Of a stretch of DNA of 64,000 nucleotides, positions 45,825 to 56,152 are shown piece by piece; within the stretch, counting starts at the first letter, position 1; each line of letters starts with the position of its first letter. Below the pieces are notes generated by a model. The model saw nothing but the letters and a program-made list of their open reading frames with translations, searched no databases and had not been told where the DNA came from. The DNA lies in NCBI GenBank assembly GCA_033002965.1, contig JAURVB010013820.1:1-64000 (forward strand). The letters run 5' to 3'. A program made the translations under genes and the position numbers. Source of the DNA: Piper betle. Its lineage: Eukaryota > Streptophyta > Magnoliopsida > Piperales > Piperaceae.

Positions 45825-46336
45825 AACTTCAAACTTAGACTCGTGTAGATAATGTCTCCATAGTTTAAGTACAAAGACGACTGCCGCCAGTTCCAAATCA
45901 TGAGTGGAATAATTCTGCTCATATACTTACAATTGTTTCGATGCATATGCCACCATTTTGCCATGTTGCATCAAAACACAACCCAATCTTAGCTTAAAAT
46001 CATCACTTCACATTGTGTCAACACAGGTAGTGTTGTCAACTTTTCCTTCAAGGTTTTAAAATTCTACTTACATTTGTCATCCCACACAAATTTCACTTCT
46101 TTACAGGTTAATGTAATCATTGAATTGGCTATTATGGAAAATTCCTTAATAAATCTTCTGTAATGTTCTACCAATCCAAGAAGACTTTGAATATCATTAC
46201 TTGAAATTAGATCAATTGAGACACCTTTCTTGGAAATTATGTACCCCAAAAAGTATACCTCTATTAGCCAAAATTCACACTTGAAAACTTTTGCAAATAA
46301 TTTGTTATCCCTCAACACTTGCAATGTTGTCCTCAA
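45825..46336 (-). pseudogene. Ty3/gypsy pol fragment: end of RT and start of RNase H
   Basis: Minus strand. 46336-46064 reads LQVLRDNKLFAKVFKCEFW, VYFLGYIISKKGVSID, LLGLVEHYRRFIKEFS: the thumb end of a gypsy reverse transcriptase. In place of the usual linker between the last two blocks some residues are missing. 46000-45830 continues in another frame with VLMQHGKMVAYASKQL, a stop, then [19 protein letters not shown], the RNase H start. No integrase follows; LTR-like sequence begins soon after. The parts are clearly recognisable and dead. Confidence 0.8.
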
Positions 46337-46640
46337 ATGATGGGTTGGACCAAGAAAGTTGAAGTTCAGAAAAAGAATTATGTGGACAGAATTTCATAGA
46401 AAAAGAATGGTAGAATATAAGAAGCCCAAGAAACCCAAGAAATAAATTTCGAGAACGAATTTTCTAAAGGTAGACTATAATAACCCACAATAATGTCACA
46501 CATCTAATACCTCTTGGGGTAAAATCCAATATCAAAATGAGAATATGCTTATAGATATTCATTTTAATTAATCACTTTTGGAAGAAATAATTTAGGCTCA
46601 TCAATTTGCACTTGGACTGAGTTGTTACACCTTATATGAG
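46337..46640 (+). repeat. Gypsy 3' end and LTR-like edge
   Basis: AATTTCGAGAACGAATTTTC near 46445 followed by TAATAACCC is the decayed purine-tract end typical of Del/Tekay elements on the plus strand. From 46480 the sequence (CTAATACCTCTTGGGGTAAA, ending GAGTTGTTACA at 46628) resembles the LTR of the small element at 37348-37502. Confidence 0.5.
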
Positions 46641-47101
46641 TAACAAACATTTTTTAGTGGGTTTCACAAAATAATATTTATATATATTAAATTTTTGGTG
46701 CATAAATTAGATATGGATAAATTATTTTTCTTTTTAATATCATTATTTCTACTTTTAAATTTAAAAAAATGCACAAGTCAATAGATATTTTGAAATTAAT
46801 TTGTATTATAATTATTTTGATAATTAAGATGAAATGATTGTGTTGAAATTTTATAATTATCCTTATTATTTATTGTTTTATTTATTTTTGTAATTTTTCA
46901 ATTATGAGACCCACTAAATTACTTAAATTAAAAAGTGCAGCTTATATATATATGATTTTTTTCTTTTTATTGGTTAATCACTTATTAAATAGATTAATCA
47001 GCTACGTAGTTAATATCAGTTACATAAATATGGTATCAAACAAAGTTTCCAAAAGAGCTAAATGTGTCAGTAATGTCAGCATAAATATTCTCTTTAGAGA
47101 C
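46641..47101. other. AT-rich spacer, then type II upstream module
   Basis: No gene up to about 47030. From 47070, CAGCATAAATATTCTCTTTA matches the type II lectin upstream module (20828). The module is cut by the next element. Confidence 0.6.
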
Positions 47102-47440
47102 TAGGGATGCTAATCGAGCGAGCGAGTCGAGCTCAACTTGTATTCGAACTCGGCTCGAATAGTTCAAAACTTGTTCAAACTCAACTCGAGATCAAACGAT
47201 TTTTTAACATAAATGCTCGAGTTTGACTCGGGTATCCTTTTATGTGTTCGAGCTCGAATACACTTAAACTGTTTAATTTTCCCGAGCTCGAATCCAGCTC
47301 TTTCGTGAACTCGAAACCGGCTCGATTAAAAGTCAAAAGTTCCTCACTTTAAACAAATGAGGTCAATGTGATTTGAACTCATAGCTTTGAGGTCATCTGA
47401 TATTTACCATCTCAACTATCTCTCTTCTTTGTTATTCTAT

Positions 47441-47525
<85 letters not shown>

Positions 47526-47803
47526 TGTGTGTGCGTGCGTGTGTGTATAAATAAATAAAATATAATATAAAAACTATATTATTATATTATTTTATTTAGT
47601 CGAGCTACAAGTCGAGTTTGAGTCGATTTCGAGTTATAACCAAGTCAAGTCGAACACAACCTTTCTCAAGCTCGGCTCGTAAGATTCAAGTTCGAGGTCG
47701 AGTCGAGTTCGAGTTCGAGCATTTAAATGTCGAGTTTCGAGTTGAGTCAAGCTAAGCCGAACTCTAAATGCTCACGAGCTGGCTCGCTCAATTAGCAACC
47801 CTA
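47102..47803. mobile_element. Non-autonomous hAT-like element with 8 bp target duplication
   Basis: A 702 bp element starts TAGGGATGCTAATCGAGCGA and ends TCGCTCAATTAGCAACCCTA. The ends form an imperfect inverted repeat of about 25 bp. It is flanked by perfect TTAGAGAC at 47094-47101 and 47804-47811, and the paralogous site at 20847 is uninterrupted. The 8 bp duplication and TAGGG end suit hAT. Inside are arrays of CGAGCTCGAAT-like words and a compound TG/TA microsatellite. No transposase is coded. Confidence 0.85.
47440..47546. repeat. Compound (TG)n(TA)n(TG)n microsatellite
   Basis: TG repeats, then TA repeats, then TG repeats with TGCG variants, all inside the hAT-like element. Confidence 0.95.
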
Positions 47804-47997
47804 TTAGAGACCCACAGTTAGATTTGCAAGGTCGATGGTAATTTTCATTTTTATTAAATATTGTTAGAACTCTGTAACACAAAAGGAGTCAAGAGGGTTG
47901 AGAGACTCTACTCAAGGAAGAGATCAAAACCCTAAACCTCTCACACAGAGGTGTCTATAATCGAGGGCAGGATCCGACAAGAATATGGTGGGTTTAC

Positions 47998-48168
47998 CGT
48001 AATCTCTACCGCCGTTCCCTCCATGTTTGCCACACCAAACCGAGTGTCCACCGGCACCGTACTCGATCTGATATTTGCCTGATTGAGTTAGAATAGCCAT
48101 CATCCCATCCCATCCCCCCTTCTCCACCCCATTGCCCAACTTCGACTGCTCTTTCCCAGTATTCACTC
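47998..48168 (-). pseudogene. JRL-8: type II lectin middle exon on the minus strand, deleted
   Basis: Minus strand after an AG near 48169: SEYWERAVEVGQWGGEGG, GWDDG, SNSIRQI, then a gap of about 30 bases that removes the end of the strand block, and in another frame IEYGAGGHSVWCGKHGGNGG before a GTAAAC donor-like word at 47998. No first or third exon was found on this strand nearby. The flanking type II upstream module is in plus orientation, so an inversion or independent insertion brought them together. Confidence 0.75.
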
Positions 48169-48635
48169 TTCAATACCACAGGATCCAATCAGTGAACTTC
48201 TAACAAAAACCCAAAATCAAGGATTTGATAAATTTATCACTTATTAAGGCTTGAGATCAAGTTTGTGGCTTGAGAAACAACTCTTACCATTGCATATAAG
48301 CCTTGGTTGAGGAAGAAGATGCAATAGTAAGTGAGGAGCTAGGTAGTTGGATGAGAACATATAAAGAACTCATAGATGCCTATGGAGTACTGTTTAGAAA
48401 ATATTCCACTATCTGCCCAGTTTTTCTTTTAGGATTATATACTCATCAAGCTAGATCCACTAAAATAAAATTGCTCCATGCCAGCATAGTTTATAGAAGT
48501 ATGGCCAGATTTTTGTGATGGGTGAAGCTTCTCAAATTGCTTAATTAGTCTAATGAAAGGATATCGTGATACCATATTTTTTATACAAGATTGCATCAAT
48601 GTACCCATATTTTTTTATTAATTGAATGAAAAGAT

Positions 48636-48780
48636 TGTTGGTTTCTATGGCAAGTCTGGTTGGTTTTTGGATTCCATTGGTGTGTACTACGGGCTTCCTA
48701 AGATGTTGAAGACACCCAACACTTCAACAATTTGGAGTCTTCAATGGCTGCCATCGAGCTCCATGTTGCTGCCATACTGA
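48636..48780 (+). pseudogene. Type II lectin last-exon fragment
   Basis: IVGFYGKSGWFLDSIGVYYG (GxxxD loop intact), then LPKMLKTPNTS, corresponds to 55651-55750 in JRL-10. The upstream half of the exon is missing. It belongs to the truncated lectin/AAA pair copy at 48.6-49.1 kb. Confidence 0.8.
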
Positions 48781-48954
48781 AATCCTTGAAGGATGCTGCT
48801 CGTAGTACATGAATGTACTATTTTTTTTAAGGCGTAGAACTATTTATGATCTTTGCTGCGCTGATCAAATTCTCTTGGGTTGAAGTTTTTGTTGAAGTTG
48901 CATCCCATGAAGGACAAATGGAACTTTGTCGCAGTCCGGCCAGGACGAATGGCT

Positions 48955-49085
48955 CAGTAGGACATGTGGATATGCACATCCATTAGTCCTGGCCGGTGCA
49001 ATGCCGGTTCGACCTTCTCCCAGTGGTTGGTGGTGAAGATGACAATTCGCTCTGGTTACCGCAGCTCGACCAGAGGCCATCGATG
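48955..49085 (-). pseudogene. AAA-ATPase second-exon fragment
   Basis: Minus strand: RGLLNFIDGLWSSCG, then broken frames through the region that in the 56.1-58.7 kb gene codes TTNHREKLDPALLRPGRMD. The plus-strand words GGACATGTGGATATGCAC and GACAATTCGCTC match 56378 and 56456. Indels and a changed stop make it nonfunctional. Confidence 0.8.
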
Positions 49086-49089
49086 AAAT

Positions 49090-49766
49090 TCAGCAGCCCT
49101 CTGTGAGTCACCGAAATAAAACCAATATTATTAAGGGCTACTAATGAGCAATGACACCATCAGGATGAACAATTTTAGTTGCAAAAAATTAATTATATGT
49201 CAAAATATAATTAAGAAAAAAACTTTTCTTGCAGCGGAATTGATTGATTGACTAAAGTCCTCAGGCAAATCAAGACCTTGGGTGGCCGCTGGCCACCAAG
49301 CTTTTCTTAAGTTTTGTAAATAGGGATATTTTAGATAATTTATATTTTTCCAAGCCGGCTTATAGGTCTTTACATGTAATAATTATGGAGAAGATTATGG
49401 GAATTTTTCCTGACAATTAAACTAAACAAAGAATTCGTATATATATTCATTCAAAAGCAAAAGTCATATGTACGACCTTGACATAAAGTTGTAGATTGTA
49501 ATTTACATTTACATATAATATAATGCCCAACCCTTAAAAAGACAAGAGGCTTGCTTCATTCTCAGATCACAGATATGAAATCACATTATAAGAAAAACTA
49601 TACTTCCAAGTATAAAAATTCACATGCGGTACTCTGAAACAAAGGTAGAAATCTTATACTTCAACAATGAACAATATTAAACGTAAATTTACTTAACAAA
49701 CTAGAAAATAAAATCAAAAGAATGAAGAAGATACAAAAAGATGTCTACACAGGCATGGTGTGTATT
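49090..49766. other. No gene seen
   Basis: The first 150 bases parallel the AAA-ATPase intron start at 56530-56670. The rest is AT-rich without supported features. Confidence 0.4.
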
Positions 49767-49906
49767 TGTTAGAAAATGGTGTAATTTGTAATTTATTGGG
49801 CTTATGGCGTATGACATAATAACTATGAACTTGAGGATGCTAATATACTATACCTATTATCAATCATTTTTAATCTATATTTTTCTAATCCATCTTCTCC
49901 CCAACA
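49767..49906 (+). mobile_element. Solo LTR of a small copia family, internally shortened
   Basis: It begins TGTTAGAAAATGGTGTAATT and ends TCTCCCCAACA. It matches both ends of the LTR at 60697-60951 but lacks about 115 bp in the middle. The left flank is GTATT (49762-49766). The right flank is G followed, after the hAT-like insertion, by TATT (51348 on), which restores GTATT: a perfect 5 bp target duplication split by a later insertion. Confidence 0.85.
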
Positions 49907-50256
49907 GTAAGGTTGCTAATTAAGCGAGCCAGCTAGTGAGCATTTAGCGTTCAGCTCGGCTCAGCTCAACTCGAAACACGATATTTAAACGCTCGAGCTC
50001 GAACTCGACTTGAACTCGACTCGAACTCGAATCTTACAAGCCAAGCTTGAGCAAGGCCGTGTTCAACTCGACTCGACTCAGTCATAATTCGAACTCGACT
50101 CATAACTCGATTTGAACTCGACTCGATAAAATAATTCGAGTTTGAGTCGAGCTCAGAACACAAAAGATATTCAAGTCGAACTCGAGCATGCATGTTCAAA
50201 ACTCATTAGATTTCGAGTCAATTTTGAACGAGTTTTGAACTATTCGAGCCGAGTTC

Positions 50257-51286
50257 TGTTAGGGAAAAATCTTTTGGGCCCCCAACAGTGACTTGCAATA
50301 GGTGTCACAGGCCTCTCTTAATCCAAAAGCTAGCTTAGGGAATAAGGCTTTCCCATTAGCCTATATACAAGTCACCAGTCACCCCCTCGCACATCAGATT
50401 ACCTGAATCATCTCCACCTCATACATGCCGGAGATCATGCCGGAGATCACATGATACAGTGAAGTTCCAGGAGACTCCAATTCGGGCTAATCCAATCTAA
50501 ATGTGAAGACTCCAATTTGGGCTAATCCAATCTAAATGTGAAGACCAAGCCACCGGAGATCACATCATACAGTCAAGCTCCAGTGAGGTTGCAGGACGGG
50601 CTAATCCAATCTAAATGTGAAGACTAAGCCACCCACATCGATCTCCGACATCAATCCAATCTAAATGTGAAGACCAAGCCACCCACAATCATCTCCACCT
50701 CACACATGCCGGAGCTTAACATGTTCCAGTGAAGACTAAGCCACCCACATCAGATTACCATGAATCATCTCCACCTCACACATGCCGGAGCTTAACATGT
50801 TCCGAGCTTAACATGTCTCCAGTGAGGTCACACATGCTGGAGCTTAACATGTTCCAGTGAGGTTGCAGGAGACTCTAATTTGGAGTGGCAACATGCCATA
50901 AGGCAAACCGGGGCAACACCAGGACCCACCAGACTCTAATTTGGAGTGGCAACATGCCATAAGGCAAACCGGGGCAACACCAGCCACCAGACTCTAATTT
51001 GGAGTGGCAACATGCCATAAGGCAAACCGGGGCAACACCAGGACCCACCAGACTCTAATTTGGAGTGGCAACATGCCATAAGGCAAACCGGGGCAACACC
51101 AGGACCCACCTTCCCACAGACGGCGCCAATTGATGAGGGAAAAATCTTTGGGCCCCCAACAGTGACTTGCAATAGGTGTCACGGGCCTCTCTTAATCCAA
51201 AAGCTAGCTTAGGGAATAAGGCTTTCCCATTAGCCTATATACAAGTCACCAGTCACCCCCAGAACTGATGTGGGATAAACCCAACA
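50257..51286 (-). mobile_element. TRIM-like LTR element nested in the hAT-like element
   Basis: 1030 bp bounded by TGTTAGGG and CCCAACA, flanked by perfect AGTTC (50252-50256 and 51287-51291). Terminal direct repeats are 50257-50385 (shortened by about 27 bp) and 51131-51286. Beside the right repeat the minus strand reads ATTGGCGCCGTCTGTGGGAA, a primer-site form used by plant gypsy-like elements, so the element runs on the minus strand. It codes nothing. The interior is built of short repeated phrases and a four-copy minisatellite. Confidence 0.85.
50871..51110. repeat. Minisatellite of four units
   Basis: Units of 61, 58, 61 and 60 bp start at 50871, 50932, 50990 and 51051 with GACTCTAATTTGGAGTGGCA. 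They are almost identical; the second lacks three bases. Open frames across it are repeats, not genes. Confidence 0.95.
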
Positions 51287-51527
51287 AGTTCAAATACAAG
51301 TTGAGCTTGGCTCGCTCGCTTGCTCATATAGCAATCCTACCCAACAGTATTGAAGTTAACATATATATAAAGTGGAAACAACCTTATATTTAGAATGAGA
51401 GTCCAAATTATATATAGAGAGGTATAGTTAAAAGAAACTATGGTTAACTAAAATTGTCCAAACATGAGTAGAACACGTGAACTGATTAAACCATTTATGA
51501 ACATCTATTGAGTTCGTAATTAAATAC

Positions 51528-53070
51528 TAAATATCATGATGTGGCCACTTGTCATAAAAAATAAGATTATTTGTAACGACTTTTGATAGTCACCAAAAAC
51601 AAATTGTGAATATGAAAGAAAATGTTATCATAAAATCATAATTACAAATGAAAATTGTCACAAAAACATTGTCAGACATAGTTAGCATGGTTACAAAAAG
51701 ATCTACCAATCTTTTAAGGTCTAAATATCATTCCATACAAAAATAAATCCACCAGGGATCTTGGCAAGTTAAAAAATACGATGCATCATGTCATAAGCAA
51801 ATTATAGAAGATCAATCTTTTTAGTCTAACCACTTCAAACAGCGGTCTTCAGAATTTCAAAATCCACTTTATCCAACCATATGAAAACTAATTTTAGGTA
51901 TAAATGGTTAATGATAACCAAAATAATTTCTTTTACTTATGAATCCTAAATAATTCGATTAGGAGTCAGTAATCATATGATCATCATACTAAAAATCTTT
52001 TACAAGCACAATGCCTCAAGCAAAGGACAATTATAGATCAACTTTTCAACTTCTCGCTTACTTGATCCAATACTCTTAAAGCACAACTACCCCGAACAAT
52101 GGAAGGCTTACTGACTTGGGAAAGATGATATCACAAGCAGTAAGAAAAAGATCTACAAATATCGTGCTATGGCGACTTGTCATAAAAAAATAAGATTATT
52201 TGTAACGACTTTTGATAGTCACCAAAAAAAAATTATGAATATGAAAGAAAAGTTATTATAAAATCATAATTACAAATGAAAATTGTCACAAAAACATTGT
52301 TGGATATAGTTAGCATGGTTAGAAAGATCTACCAATCTTTTAAGGTCTAAATATCATTGCATACAAAAAAAGTCCACCAGGGATCTTGGCAAGTTAAAAA
52401 ATATGATACATCACGTTATAAACAAATTGTAAAAGACCAATCTTTATAGTCTAACCACTTTAAAGCAGCCGCCTTCAAAATTTCAACATCCACTTTATCC
52501 AACAATATGAAAACTGATTTGAAGTATGGATGGTTGATGATAACCATCTTATGATCATCATACTTAAAAATCTTTTGCAAGCACTGCCTCAAGCAAAGGA
52601 CAATTGGACATCAACTTTTCAACTTCTCGCCTACTTGATCGAGTACTCTTAAAGCACAACAGGAAGGATGATATCAAAGGCAGTAAGAGAAAGATCTACA
52701 AATATCGTGCTGTGGCGACTTGTCCTAAAAAAAATAAGATTATTTATAACGACTTTTGATAGTCACCAAAACAAATTGTGAATATGAAAGAAAATGTTAT
52801 CATAAAATCATAATTACAAATGAAAATTGTTACAAAAACATTGTCGGATATAGTTAGCATGGTTAGAAAAAGATCTAGCAATCTCTTAAGGTTTAAATAT
52901 CATTGCATAAAAAATAAATCCACCAGAGATCTTGGCAAGTTAAAAAATATGATACATCACGTCATAAACAAAACCAATTTAAAGCAGCGACCTTTAGAAT
53001 TTCACCATCTACTTTATCAACCATATAAAACTGATTTTAGGTATGGATGGTTGATGATAACCATCTTATG
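51528..53070 (-). repeat. Three tandem copies of an F-box gene 3' region
   Basis: Units start near 51532, 52161 and 52704, each with GCGACTTGTC- or GCCACTTGTC-like words, AATAAGATTATTT, TTGATAGTCACCAAAA and CCACCAGGGATCTTGGCAAG-like words. Spacings are about 630 and 540 bp. On the minus strand a short open piece reads KVDVEILKAAALKW in copy 2 with variants in the others, suggesting repeated leucine-rich exon sequence plus introns of the F-box gene starting at 53496. No complete frame survives. Confidence 0.6.
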
Positions 53071-53340
53071 ATCATCATACTCAACAATGGAAGCTTTGGA
53101 AGATTTGGCTTGACAATATTCGACAACGAATAGGAGTGAATGCTAATGCTACATTAACATGGTGATCTAGAGAAAATATGACAACAGACTCAACTTCACT
53201 ACTTTGTATGCCCTGATATGTTGACACCATCAGGATGTCAAGTTTGGACACCTTGGAACAAGGTTGTGCATCAGAAATTTGAGATAGGTATTCAGTAATA
53301 ATACTGGAGCCATAGAACATGAAGCTGAGATGGTCTCGGC

Positions 53341-53496
53341 TACTCAGCTGCACTTTGCTTCCCTCACCTTCGGCCAAAAGTTTCTCCATGTCTTGGAGAG
53401 GATGCTTGTTCTGACTGCGTCCCTGGTTGGAGGAGGTGATATTATTTGCATTGGTAGATCTCTCGGAAGGTCGCTTTTGTCTGTAATCCTATCCAT
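53341..53496 (-). pseudogene. F-box protein gene fragment (first exon)
   Basis: From ATG at 53496 the minus strand reads DLPRDLPMQIISPPPTRDAV then RTSILSKTWRNFWPK, an F-box (SKP1-binding, SCF ubiquitin ligase adaptor). It stops after about 50 residues at TGA, though AAG/GTGAGG near 53358 could be a splice donor. The usual LLP of the F-box is changed to PPP. Downstream minus-strand sequence to 53080 is homologous to the F-box fragment at 61.1-61.4 kb (SKLDI blocks). With the downstream exons fragmented in three copies, it is probably not functional. Confidence 0.65.
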
Positions 53497-53699
53497 TGCT
53501 AGTGCAACCATTGCATACAATAAATTAAAAGGGATTAGAAAGATGTTACATTTATATTTATTTATACCAGTCGGTTGCCTCCAAATGACCCATGCCCGGC
53601 ATTGTATAGTTTCAGTTAATTATTTAAATTTTAACATAACTAGGCAATGCGCAATCAATAAAAATTAATTTATGAAAGGAGCAAATATTAAGATCACAT

Positions 53700-54900
53700 G
53701 TACTTACTAAAATAGCTTGAGATGAACATGAAACCAGTAAGTTATGAATTCTACTCTCATTAGTCATGAACTCGTGCTATACAAAAGATTACATCACTTT
53801 TCATCCTGAAAAAAGTATAATATGGGCTAGATTTAATTACAAGAGATAGAACCCTACGTATTAATAAATATTTATGGGATAAATTTAATTAGGAGAGTTA
53901 AAGCCCTTTATCCAAACATGAAAATAAAAAGGGAAATAGTCAAAATTAAAACATAATTAATGTTAATCAAAAAGTTCAAGTGGAGTTATATATACGAAAA
54001 GTATGAGAATGTACCTAATTTTATAAAGAAAAATTATTATTCCGTGTATAGAAGAGTCATACGGTTACGTAAAAAATCATGTGTTTTATAGAAGAGCCAC
54101 ACTTGTTTGTAAAGGCACGGCTCTTCATAGAAAAAGAAACTTAATTAACCTTATATTTTATTGGCTTTATTGTGATAATCATCTCTTTGTACATGAAAAG
54201 TCATACCAGTTTATGGGCTCATTTTCACATCCCCCTTTAAAGATTAATTAATTAATTCATTAACAATTAATCAATAATAATTTAATAATTAAAAATCTAA
54301 ATTATTAATAAGCAAAGATATATGTATTAATATTGATAATTTTTAATTTCTTTATATATTGTCATGTCTTAAGTGTTTAAATGCTTGGCCTAGTTCTCGA
54401 GGTTTATCATTTTTATATTAATTTTTTATATAAGCCTGCTTAAATATGGTTAATTTTTAGATGTTATACTAGATAAATAAAGCTTGTTTGACTGTGATGA
54501 TAAAATGAAAGGTTGTGACGTTAAAAGTCTTAATTGAAGAATTCTCAAAGTATGGTACATTGAAATATATGCATAAGAGGGATATATATACATGAATATA
54601 CACACTTGAAAAATGAAGAAGATGTTCAAGCTTTGACTTCGATGAATAGCATTGTATACTCTGGCCGGTTACTCGCTGTAGACATGTTTGGAAAACACAA
54701 CACAAGAAGCAAGGAAATAACCCCAACTTATGTATCACATGACTATCCCATTAAAGTTTTTGCATTCGAACCATAAGCAACAGTCAAGATAAAAGTCTAA
54801 TCATGGATATAGCATCCATTCATTTTCCACATTTTTAATTATAAACAGTGGCCCAATATCTCGTGTAAAACCTCTACATACAATCCCTTCATACACAGCA
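53700..54900. other. AT-rich spacer with no supported gene
   Basis: No coding, repeat or transposon signal was recognised. The last part should hold the promoter of JRL-10; no clear TATA box comparable to the type II array copies was found. Confidence 0.4.
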
Positions 54901-54923
54901 ACAGACGACAATTAGGACTGCGC

Positions 54924-55833
54924 ATGATGGTAAGAGCTATGTTTATGTTTAAGTATGCATTACCCAGAACAAATCTCCACCTAGCTCATTTGTTTCTTCT
55001 TAAATTGACGTTTCCGAGTTTATTAATATGGTGGTCGATCGTTGGAACTGTGCAGAGTTGGAAGAAAGCAGTAGAAATTGGGCAATATGGTGGGGATGGA
55101 GGGAGAGGATACGACAGTGGTCATAACTTTACTTCGATCCCGCGAATTATAGTTCGCCAAGGAGCTGTTATTGATGCTATTCAGATTGAATATGATGGGG
55201 ATGAAAGCTCCTTTTGGACCAACAAACATGTTGGGACTGGTGGTAAAGCTACTATAGTAATTGAGGCCACCATGATAATTTTTTCTGAAATCATGTCAAT
55301 GTTTGATTATATTTTCTTTCCACATCTCTCTCTTTCTTAGTTATACATCTATATGTCTTGTTTTATATATGGTGTATTACTCTATTAAGTCATGACAATT
55401 TATCGTGTAATATGAGATAGACATTTCAGAACATGCGATTGCGTAAATGGTGTTTTACAAAAGCCGATTATGCTAACTGGAGGTGCGATTGAGCAATGTG
55501 ATGTGCAGATTACCTTTAATCGTCTACAAGATACTCTCATCTCCATAAGCGGTCATTTTGTTATCAGATCTTTGAAGTTTGAGACAAGCCTGAGAAAATA
55601 TGGACCGTATGGGAAGGTGAAAGGGATGTACTTCTCTTCCAAAGATGGGAGGCAAGATTGTTGGTTTCTATGGCAAGTCTGGGGAGTTTTTGGACTCCAC
55701 AGGTGTGTACTACAGGCTTCCCAAGATGTTGAAGCCACCAAACACTTCAAACAATTTGGAACCATCAATGGCAGCTCTCAAACTCTACGCTGCTGGCATG
55801 CCATTTAGTAGAAGGGGTGCTGGCAGCACATGA
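54924..55833 (+). pseudogene. JRL-10: type II-like jacalin-related lectin with frameshift in last exon
   Basis: Exon 1 ends with two ATG codons (54924-54929) before GTAAGA. Exon 2 is 55056-55256 (acceptor TGTGCAG, donor ATA/GTAATT): SWKKAVEIGQYGGDGGRGYD, TSIPRIIVRQGAVIDAIQIEY, KHVGTGGKA. Exon 3 starts at 55509 (FNRLQDTLISISGHF). A loop of about eight residues present in JRL-5 is missing in frame before VIRSLKFE. Near 55640 the frame slips: GGKIVGFYGKSGEFLDSTGVYY, with the GxxxD loop, is read only from the frame starting 55645, to a stop at 55833. One small indel separates it from an intact gene, so it is either a young pseudogene or a base-call error. It is more diverged from JRL-5 than the array copies and faces the AAA-ATPase gene tail to tail, 320 bp apart. 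Confidence 0.75.
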
Positions 55834-56152
55834 ATGTAGTGAACTTAGTCTCTTTGTTTTTAAGATATGGAACTACTTGTGATCTTCGTTTTTAAGTTTT
55901 GTTGAAGTAGCATCCCTTTGAATGCATCACAAGCTCTTTGTCCATTACATTCGTGGGTTTTCAACCTTTACATATCCATGTGTTCTTTGGTACTCTAGTA
56001 AATTTTGAAACAAGGAAGTGATTTGCTAAACAATTTCATGATCGCTAGCTAATCAACTAGTGCTGTCCCTCCATGATTGACTCTTTTAACACAATTAGTC
56101 TGGATACATGTCTACATCTTACCACTGAAATTTATAATAAAAGTATAGTCAA

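Larger units (their letters stand above)
49908..51339. mobile_element. hAT-like element, interrupted by a small LTR element
   Basis: It starts TAAGGTTGCTAATTAAGCGA and ends CTCATATAGCAATCCTA, imperfect inverted ends like those of 47102-47803. Flanked by perfect 8 bp CCCAACAG (49900-49907 and 51340-51347). The interior carries the same CGAACTCGACTCGAACTCG-like arrays. With the nested 1030 bp element and its duplication removed it would be about 400 bp. Confidence 0.85.

Noticed and set aside
48303..48518. Plus-strand frame of 71 codons with a helical look
   Set aside because: No homologous motif recognised, no paralogue in the window, lies between rearranged fragments; could be a transposon scrap but cannot be supported.
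50871..51110. CRISPR-like regular repeats
   Set aside because: Units are contiguous without variable spacers and lie in a plant transposon.
50936..51182. Repetitive minus-strand frame with a recurring Cys/Leu/Pro unit
   Set aside because: It is the translation of a four-copy minisatellite inside a transposable element, not a repeat protein gene.
50257..51286. Possibility that the TRIM-like element is Cassandra
   Set aside because: Cassandra LTRs carry a 5S rRNA-like promoter; no such sequence was seen in these LTRs.
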